Source: DAOTTY01 sp034437575 (lineage in GTDB: Bacteria; Chloroflexota; Anaerolineae; Aggregatilineales; Phototrophicaceae). Taken from it: 11,414 nt of DNA. Position numbers and translations under genes: made by a program. The notes under the pieces were generated by a model. That model ran no database searches. It saw only the letters and a list, made by a program, of their open reading frames with translations, and was not told the DNA's origin. Shown here piece by piece: positions 6,306 to 11,414 of the stretch; position 1 is the first letter of the stretch; each line of letters starts with the position of its first letter. The stretch spans positions 1 to 11,414 of the forward strand of contig DAOTTY010000261.1 in assembly GCA_034437575.1 (NCBI GenBank), written 5' to 3'.

Positions 6306-6684
6306 CACGCTGCGCTGGCTACTGCCTGTTATGCTATTGGCCGCCTGTGGCCCGTCTGATGCGTATGACGTGGACACGCTGGCGGGTACGCTGGTGGTGG
6401 CGGGCGACTTTTTGGACGGCGTGCGGGAAGCGGCAGGCAGCCAGCCGCCGGGGGCGTTCACCGTATCTGGGCAGGTGCCTGACCTGGACGACCTGCGGGC
6501 TTACTGCGAGTTAACGGGCCACCAACTTGACGTTACCAGCCAGTCGCGTGACCTGGGCGAAATTGTGATGGCGGGCACCCTGCGCTGTGCAGACGAAACA
6601 ACCCTCCCCATTACAGTGATTGTGGTGGAACCGCGCCCGGATGTGTTCAGGGTGAGCGCGTTTGACTACGAATTGCCAGATTAA
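6298..6684 (+). CDS. Small predicted lipoprotein, likely paralog of the preceding gene
   Basis: Function unknown. From TTG 6298 the product is 128 residues. It opens with a short signal peptide and a lipobox, LAAC, with Cys17 as the lipid-attachment residue (LRWLLPVMLLAACGPSD); a surface-exposed, membrane-tethered protein is expected. Two further cysteines (in AYCELTG and TLRCADE) could form a disulfide. The C-terminal strands (ADETTLPITVIVVEP, then FRVSAFDYE) align with the end of the upstream membrane protein. There is no ATG at the right place: TTG 6298 has GGGG (6287-6290) 7 nt upstream, while TTG 6292 is too close to it. Both starts overlap the previous stop, which points to translational coupling. 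Confidence 0.75.
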   Translation: MNSTLRWLLPVMLLAACGPSDAYDVDTLAGTLVVAGDFLDGVREAAGSQPPGAFTVSGQVPDLDDLRAYCELTGHQLDVTSQSRDLGEIVMAGTLRCADETTLPITVIVVEPRPDVFRVSAFDYELPD

Positions 6685-6697
6685 CGTGATGGTATGA

Positions 6698-6726
6698 TTG
6701 CTCATAGATGAGCTAACGTTTAGAAT
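6698..6726 (+). promoter_or_regulatory. Candidate internal promoter with palindrome upstream of nuoG
   Basis: The 132-bp spacer before nuoG is AT-richer than its surroundings. TAGAAT (6721-6726) matches five of six -10 bases, and TTGCTC (6698-6703), 17 nt upstream, keeps the TTG of a -35 box. A perfect palindrome GCTCAT-AG-ATGAGC (6700-6713) overlaps the -35 and spacer, where a repressor could sit. This could give nuoG and later genes a second, separately controlled start. The -35 is weak, so the call is tentative. Confidence 0.4.
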
Positions 6727-6816
6727 ATCCGTGAAATTAGGCACAATCATCGCAGCAAATTACCGTTAATGAAAATGATCTGCGAACTAGCGAGTTTAGA
6801 GGAAAAACGACAACGC

Positions 6817-9318
6817 ATGGCAGAGATGGTCAAGACCGATACAGTCACGGTTACAATTGATGGCAAGGAGTACCAACTCCCGAAGGGCATGAACCTGGTG
6901 GATGCCGCCAAGACAATGGGCAACGACATCCCGGTGTTCTGCTATCACCCTAAGATGGACCCGGTGGGCATGTGCCGTATGTGCCTGGTGGAACTTGGCT
7001 CCGTGATGCGTGATCGCGCCACAGGTGACCTGGTGCTGGACGAGGCAACGGGTGACCCCGTTGTGCGCTGGTTCCCCAAGTTGCAAACCGCCTGCACCCA
7101 AACCGTCAGCGATGGGATGCACGTCCGCACCAACACGGCGCAGGTAGATGAAGCGCGTAACGACGTGCTGGAGTTCCTGCTGACGAGCCACCCGCTGGAC
7201 TGCCCCATTTGCGATAAGGGCGGCGAGTGCCCGCTGCAAAACCTGACGATGGAACACGGGCCAGAAGCCAGCCGCATGTACTTTGAAGACAAGATGCACA
7301 TGGATAAGCACTATCCACTGGGCGACCTGATCTACCTGGACCGCGAGCGCTGCATCCAGTGTGCGCGGTGTACCCGCTTTCAGGCAGAAATCGTCGGGGA
7401 TGATGTGCTGGCCTTCCATGAGCGCGGACGCCGCCTGCAAATTATCACCAACAGCGAACCGGGCTTTAACAGCTACTTTAGCGGCAACACCACAGACATC
7501 TGCCCGGTGGGTGCGCTCACCACAGACGATTTTCGCTTTGGTGCCCGCCCGTGGGAACTGACCAACGTGGCCAGCCTATCGCCACACGACCCGGTGGGGG
7601 CTAACATCACGCTTAGCACGCGCCTGGATCGTGACTTCGGCGGGCGCACGGTGATTAAGCGTGTGATGCCGCGCCAAAACGAGTACGTTAACGAAATCTG
7701 GATTGATGACAAGGCCCGCTTTGGCCATCACTTCAGCCGCGACGTGGAAAGCCGCCTGCTGGAACCGCTTGTGGCGCGTGACGGCGGCTTCAAGCCGGTG
7801 CGCTGGCAAACCGCCATGACGCAAGTGGCCGACCTGCTCAGCGATGCACGCGGCGACATCGGCGTGATTGCGGGCAGCCTGATGAGCAACGAAGACCTGT
7901 ACACGCTGCGTAAGCTGGTGGAGGGCCTGGGCGGGGAGCGCTTCGGGGCCTGGACGACACACGCCGGGGCTGACCTCGTGGCGCAGGTGGGGTTAGCAGC
8001 GGGCAGCAACCTGGGCGATTTGGGTGAAGGGGATGCGGTGTTGGTCATCGCCACTGATTTGGAAGAAGAAGCGCCGCTGTATCGCCTGCGCCTGAAGCAG
8101 GCCCGTGAGCGCGGTGCCCGCGTGTTTGTGGCCAACGCCCGCGCCACGCGCATGGACAGCTTCGTGCGCCGGGCAGAGCGCCTGCGCTACACCACAGGTG
8201 ATGCCGCCACCTTCATGAACAGCATCCGTGAGGTGGTGCCAGACGCCGCCGAAGCCCTGGCCGACGCTGAAAACCTCGTCATTGTGGCGGGTGCTGAGGG
8301 CCTTACGCTGGACGGCAGCCGCGCTCTGATGCAGGCCGCCGCCAACTTTTTGATAGATACCGATCATGTGGGCCGCGCCAACAACGGCCTCATCGGTGTG
8401 TTCCCTGGGCCAAACGGCATGGGCTTGCATTACACGGGCTATACCCCAGAAGCTACCCAGGCCATCATCACCAACCCGCCGAAGGTATTGATTATCGCCC
8501 AGGCCGATACGCTTTACGATGACCCCAACGCCGCCGAGTGGCTGCAAGGCGTTGAGGCGGTCATTCAGTTGACGCTGTTTGAGGGCGAAGCCGTGCCCAA
8601 TGCACGGGTCGCGCTGCCCATCCAGAGCTTTGCCGAACGCGACGGCACTTACACCAACATCGAGCGGCGCGTGCAGCGCTTTTACACGGGCCAGGGGCCG
8701 CTGGGTGAAGCCCTGCCCGCCTGGCAGATTGCCAGCCGCCTGGGTGAAGCGCTCGGTCAGGGCCGCGAAAAGCTGAGCGCTGCCCAGGTCATGCTGGAAA
8801 TGACCAGGAACCTCCCGGCGTTTGAAAACTGCCGCTACAAAACCCTCGCCCGCACGGAAACGCAGTATCCACTGGTAGGCCGTGAGGATGTGTACTATGG
8901 TGGTACCGCCTATGACAACAAGGGCGGTTTGGGGCTGGTCATCGAAAGCGCTGCTGACAGGGGCGAATCCGTCAGCCGGGGTGATGTTACGCTGCCCGAC
9001 GCCGTGACCGCAGGTGACGGCGAAATGGTTATCGTGCCCACGCGGGAGCTTTACAACCGCGAGCGCGTCTTCCGCCCCAGCATCCGGGCACTGATGGAAC
9101 CGCGCACGCCCGCTGCTTATGTGGCCGTCAGCGCGGCTGATGCCGACAAGCTGGGCATTGGCAACGGTGAAAGCGTGACGGTGACCTTTGGCGAAGCCGA
9201 AGTCACGGTCACGGCGCGGGTAGACGACGCCACGCCAGAAGGGACGCTGCTGCTGCCGCGCCACCTGGCCGACGGGGCAACGCCAATGGTCATCACTGCT
9301 GGCCGCATCAACAACTAA
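6817..9318 (+). CDS. nuoG: NADH-quinone oxidoreductase subunit G, without cluster N7 ligands
   Basis: The largest subunit of the peripheral arm; it carries electrons from the NADH site toward NuoI. It is 833 residues. Cluster ligands: 2Fe-2S N1b Cys42, 53, 56 and 93; N5 His125, Cys129, 132 and 138 (HPLDCPICDKGGEC); N4 Cys179, 182, 185 and 229. The N7 motif is lost: the aligned residues are Ser255, Asp258, Ala262 and Asp297. Between Cys56 and Cys93 is a loop longer than in E. coli, with a short internal repeat (ATGDLVLDEATGDPVV), like that of Thermus. From about 305 on is a molybdopterin-oxidoreductase-like domain, and a molydop-binding barrel closes the protein (about 765-833). ATG 6817 (AGAGGA 13 nt upstream) is preferred; ATG 6826 or 6769 remain possible. 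nuoH follows after 18 bp. Confidence 0.95.
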   Translation: MAEMVKTDTVTVTIDGKEYQLPKGMNLVDAAKTMGNDIPVFCYHPKMDPVGMCRMCLVELGSVMRDRATGDLVLDEATGDPVVRWFPKLQTACTQTVSDGMHVRTNTAQVDEARNDVLEFLLTSHPLDCPICDKGGECPLQNLTMEHGPEASRMYFEDKMHMDKHYPLGDLIYLDRERCIQCARCTRFQAEIVGDDVLAFHERGRRLQIITNSEPGFNSYFSGNTTDICPVGALTTDDFRFGARPWELTNVASLSPHDPVGANITLSTRLDRDFGGRTVIKRVMPRQNEYVNEIWIDDKARFGHHFSRDVESRLLEPLVARDGGFKPVRWQTAMTQVADLLSDARGDIGVIAGSLMSNEDLYTLRKLVEGLGGERFGAWTTHAGADLVAQVGLAAGSNLGDLGEGDAVLVIATDLEEEAPLYRLRLKQARERGARVFVANARATRMDSFVRRAERLRYTTGDAATFMNSIREVVPDAAEALADAENLVIVAGAEGLTLDGSRALMQAAANFLIDTDHVGRANNGLIGVFPGPNGMGLHYTGYTPEATQAIITNPPKVLIIAQADTLYDDPNAAEWLQGVEAVIQLTLFEGEAVPNARVALPIQSFAERDGTYTNIERRVQRFYTGQGPLGEALPAWQIASRLGEALGQGREKLSAAQVMLEMTRNLPAFENCRYKTLARTETQYPLVGREDVYYGGTAYDNKGGLGLVIESAADRGESVSRGDVTLPDAVTAGDGEMVIVPTRELYNRERVFRPSIRALMEPRTPAAYVAVSAADADKLGIGNGESVTVTFGEAEVTVTARVDDATPEGTLLLPRHLADGATPMVITAGRINN

Positions 9319-9336
9319 CGAGGAGAACGCAGATTC

Positions 9337-10767
9337 ATGTTTGGATATGACCCAAGTGCGGTGGTGATGTGTGCGGACAGCCTGTGGTGCTCCATCGCGC
9401 ATCCCATTGCTGCTTCGCTGCTGGTTTTCTTTACCGTGCTAACCGGCTTTGCCTACACCACACTGCTAGAACGCAAGCTGATTGCTTACTTCCAGCAGCG
9501 CAGCGGCCCCAACCGCGTAGGGCCAAAGGGCTTTTTGCAGCCCGTCGCTGACGGCCTCAAGCTGATCTTCAAAGAAGATATTGTGCCGATGGAGGCGTAC
9601 AAAGCGGTGTACTACCTTGCGCCTGTCCTCAAGGTAGTCCCTTACCTCATCGTCTTCGCCGTGATTCCCTGGGGGCCGGATGTCAACATCCCCTGGTTTG
9701 ATGGCAACTGGTACCGCATCAAGCTAGCTATTGCTGACATTAACGTGGCGGTGCTGTGGTTGTTGGCCGTCACCAGCCTGGCGACGTATGGCGTGGTGCT
9801 GGCCGGTTGGAGCAGCAACAACAAATATGCCATGATGGGCGGTTTGCGGGCGTCTGCACAGATGATTAGCTACGAACTGAGCCTGGGGCTGGCCATGGCT
9901 ATCCCCGTGATGATCGTGGGCAGCATGAGCATTCAGGATATTGTACAGGCGCAGGAAAGCGCCGTGCCGATATTGGGTTGGTTCGTCTTCCAGAACCCGC
10001 TCGCCGCCGCCATCCTGGGGATTGCGCTGCTGGCCGAAGTCAGCCGTTCGCCGTTTGACCTGCCCGAAGCTGAGCAAGAACTCACGCAGGGCTACATGAC
10101 CGAGTACAGCGGCATGAAGTTCGCTATCTTCATGATGGCCGAGTACCTGGGCATGATCGGCGTGAGCATGATCTGGGTGTCGCTTTACTTCGGCGGCTGG
10201 GGCCTGGGCGGTAACATCGTCGGCAGCATCCCGCTGCTGGGGCCGCTGGTATTCATCGGTAAGGTGATTGCCGTGCTGATGCTGATGATCTGGATTCGGG
10301 CCACGCTGCCGCGCTTCCGTTATGACCGGCTGATGTCGTTCGGCTGGAAGGTGCTGCTGCCGCTGGCCTTCGTCGCTGTGGCCTGGACGGGCATTTCCGT
10401 TGTGGTAGGCGAAACGACGGGCAGCCCGGTTGCCTACGGCGCGACGGTGACCGCCTTCGGGCTGGTGCTGGTGGCGGGGGCATACTTCATCTTCCGCAAC
10501 CGCGAGGACGAATACGAGCCGGAACTGTCGCTGGCCAATGACCCGGTTGTCACGGGTGAGCGCCAAGGCGTTGGGCCATTGCTGGTGGACATCCTGGGCA
10601 CGGCGATTTCGCTGCTGTACAGCATTTTTGATAAATTGGGGCCGAAGTTCGAGCAGGCGCGAACGCGCACGGCTGAGGAACTGCGCGACTTCTCGCAGAC
10701 GTTCGGCACGCCTAAATCCAACGATGACGACGAGGGCCAACGTCCGCCGGAAGCCGCCGGGGATTAG
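9337..10767 (+). CDS. nuoH: NADH-quinone oxidoreductase subunit H with C-terminal extension
   Basis: Membrane subunit that joins the peripheral arm to the proton-pumping arm and lines the quinone entry channel. It is 476 residues, against about 325-345 in typical members. Motifs: LLERKLIAYFQQRSGPNRVG (43-62) with GFLQPVADGLKLIFKED (65-81); the acidic loop AEVSRSPFDLPEAEQEL (233-249) and GYMTEYSGMKFA (252-263); and WIRATLPRFRYDRLMSFGWK (319-338). The last membrane helix ends near residue 387 (YFIFRNRE). Beyond it lie about 90 extra residues, probably cytoplasmic: an acidic linker, a hydrophobic or amphipathic stretch (412-430, GPLLVDILGTAISLLYSIF), a charged helix (436-455) and an acidic tail. 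AGGAGA (9321-9326) is 10 nt before the ATG. Confidence 0.96.
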   Translation: MFGYDPSAVVMCADSLWCSIAHPIAASLLVFFTVLTGFAYTTLLERKLIAYFQQRSGPNRVGPKGFLQPVADGLKLIFKEDIVPMEAYKAVYYLAPVLKVVPYLIVFAVIPWGPDVNIPWFDGNWYRIKLAIADINVAVLWLLAVTSLATYGVVLAGWSSNNKYAMMGGLRASAQMISYELSLGLAMAIPVMIVGSMSIQDIVQAQESAVPILGWFVFQNPLAAAILGIALLAEVSRSPFDLPEAEQELTQGYMTEYSGMKFAIFMMAEYLGMIGVSMIWVSLYFGGWGLGGNIVGSIPLLGPLVFIGKVIAVLMLMIWIRATLPRFRYDRLMSFGWKVLLPLAFVAVAWTGISVVVGETTGSPVAYGATVTAFGLVLVAGAYFIFRNREDEYEPELSLANDPVVTGERQGVGPLLVDILGTAISLLYSIFDKLGPKFEQARTRTAEELRDFSQTFGTPKSNDDDEGQRPPEAAGD

Positions 10768-10781
10768 AATACCAAAAGGCA

Positions 10782-10832
10782 TGAGGGCGTTGCCCTCAAA
10801 CTCCCACGAGGGGTGTGGGGCCGCGCCCCATA
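10782..10832. repeat. Two-hairpin palindromic repeat between nuoH and nuoI
   Basis: The first stem is TGAGGGC (10782-10788) / GCCCTCA (10792-10798) with loop GTT. The second is TGGGGC (10816-10821) / GCCCCA (10825-10830) with loop CGC, extendable outward by G-T and T-A pairs. They are joined by AACTCCCACGAGGGG-like sequence. This 'gggcgttgccctcaaactccc' arrangement looks like an interspersed repeat found between genes in several bacterial phyla (recognised from memory). It lies 15 bp after the nuoH stop and about 40 bp before nuoI. There is no T-run. Confidence 0.55.
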
Positions 10833-10874
10833 TAACCACATGAACGATGAAATCAACGAGGTGAATTTTACTGT

Positions 10875-11369
10875 ATGAACATCATCAAAGGGTTCATGAC
10901 CACATTCAAGCACCTCTCCGAAGAGAGTGTGACCCTGAACTACCCGGAGCAGGAAAAGCCGTTCCAGAAGCGCTACAAGGGACGCCATCACCTGCGCCGC
11001 TACGAAAACGGGCTGGAAAAGTGCATCGGCTGTTCGCTGTGTGCCGCTGCCTGCCCTGCGGACGCCATCTGGGTAGAAGCGGCTGAGAACACCGACGAGG
11101 CCCGCTTTAGCCCCGGTGAGCGCTACGCCAAGACGTATGAAATCAACATGCTGCGCTGTATCTTTTGCGGCTACTGCGAGGATGCCTGCCCAACGCAGGC
11201 GATTCAGTTGGGCCACGAGCATCGCCTTAGCTTCACCGACCGCCGTGATGCCATCTACACGAAGGACATGCTCATTGACCCGCCCGTTGAGGGGGCCGAG
11301 GGCACGCCGCAGGAAGTCGAGCCGGGGGCCTACAACCGCTCCATCCCGGATATGCCGGACCCGTACTAG
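10875..11369 (+). CDS. nuoI: NADH-quinone oxidoreductase subunit I, clusters N6a and N6b
   Basis: The 23-kDa ferredoxin-like subunit that carries two 4Fe-4S clusters between NuoG and cluster N2 in NuoB. It is 164 residues. The ligands are Cys50, 53, 56 and 60 (CIGCSLCAAACP) plus Cys95, 98, 101 and 105 (CIFCGYCEDACP), the standard pair of CxxCxxCxxxCP motifs, in which the fourth cysteine of each completes the other cluster. The N-terminal helix that lies on the membrane is present, with RYKGRHHLRRYENGLEKCIG (34-53) as the family signature. The C-terminal 35 residues are acidic and Pro-rich. GAGGTGA (10858-10864) lies 10 nt before the ATG. It is separated from nuoH by a repeat-bearing 107-bp spacer. 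Confidence 0.96.
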   Translation: MNIIKGFMTTFKHLSEESVTLNYPEQEKPFQKRYKGRHHLRRYENGLEKCIGCSLCAAACPADAIWVEAAENTDEARFSPGERYAKTYEINMLRCIFCGYCEDACPTQAIQLGHEHRLSFTDRRDAIYTKDMLIDPPVEGAEGTPQEVEPGAYNRSIPDMPDPY

Positions 11370-11414
11370 GAACTGTTTGGGAATTCTCGGACGGCCTATA
11401 GCCTGGGGCGAGGG
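11370..11414. other. Spacer after nuoI, end of window
   Basis: The last 45 bases contain another GAATTC (11381-11386) and a short GGC-CTATA-GCC inverted repeat, but no start codon with a credible ribosome binding site. By operon order nuoJ would be expected next. Confidence 0.5.

Noticed and set aside
6997..7071. Extra loop with a short internal repeat between Cys56 and Cys93 of NuoG as a novelty
   Set aside because: A comparable long loop is known in Thermus Nqo3, so it is a feature of this NuoG type and not new.
7993..9402. Long open frame (469 codons) on the minus strand across nuoG
   Set aside because: It is antisense to nuoG, with composition typical of a shadow frame and no domain visible. 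The similar frame opposite nuoH (9724-10839) was rejected for the same reason.
1..11414. tRNA, rRNA, CRISPR array, transposase or phage genes
   Set aside because: No cloverleaf, rRNA-like sequence, regular repeat-spacer pattern or mobile-element protein was seen on either strand.

Overview
The window carries the first nine genes of a complex I operon (NADH:quinone oxidoreductase), all on the + strand, in the order nuoA-B-C-D-E-F-[three non-nuo genes]-G-H-I. It breaks off 45 bases after nuoI, where nuoJ to nuoN would be expected. The DNA is moderately GC-rich. The A-to-I order with separate nuoC, nuoD, nuoE and nuoF, the Thermus-like build of NuoG, the extra genes between nuoF and nuoG, and the palindromic repeats in the spacers all suggest a member of Chloroflexota (Anaerolineae-like) or a relative. 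That assignment is inference; there is no rRNA or other marker to prove it.

Layout. Bases 1-435 hold no recognisable gene. They contain a GC-rich hairpin element, a small hairpin, a cluster of GAATTC palindromes and a plausible sigma-70 type promoter just before nuoA. nuoA and nuoB overlap. A terminator-like hairpin lies between nuoB and nuoC. nuoC, nuoD and nuoE follow closely. The nuoE-nuoF spacer (144 bp) holds two strong hairpins. nuoF is followed, 8 bp later, by a TPR protein, a single-pass membrane protein and a small lipoprotein. A 132-bp AT-richer spacer with a candidate second promoter precedes nuoG, then nuoH. The nuoH-nuoI spacer (107 bp) holds a two-hairpin repeat.

Function. NuoE, F and G form the NADH-oxidising arm (FMN plus Fe-S clusters). 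NuoB, C, D and I connect it to the quinone site through clusters N6a/N6b and N2. NuoA and NuoH are membrane subunits at the quinone site and the start of the proton-pumping arm. The catalytic and cluster-binding motifs of the canonical subunits are intact, with one clear exception: all four cysteines that bind the off-pathway cluster N7 in NuoG are replaced by Ser, Asp, Ala and Asp.

Most interesting points: loss of the N7 cluster site in a NuoG that still has its molybdopterin-type domain; the TPR/membrane/lipoprotein trio inside the operon, whose last two members look like tandem paralogs; a cytoplasmic C-terminal extension of roughly 90 residues on NuoH; and hairpins or promoter-like sites in most of the longer spacers, which may set the relative amounts of the subunits.
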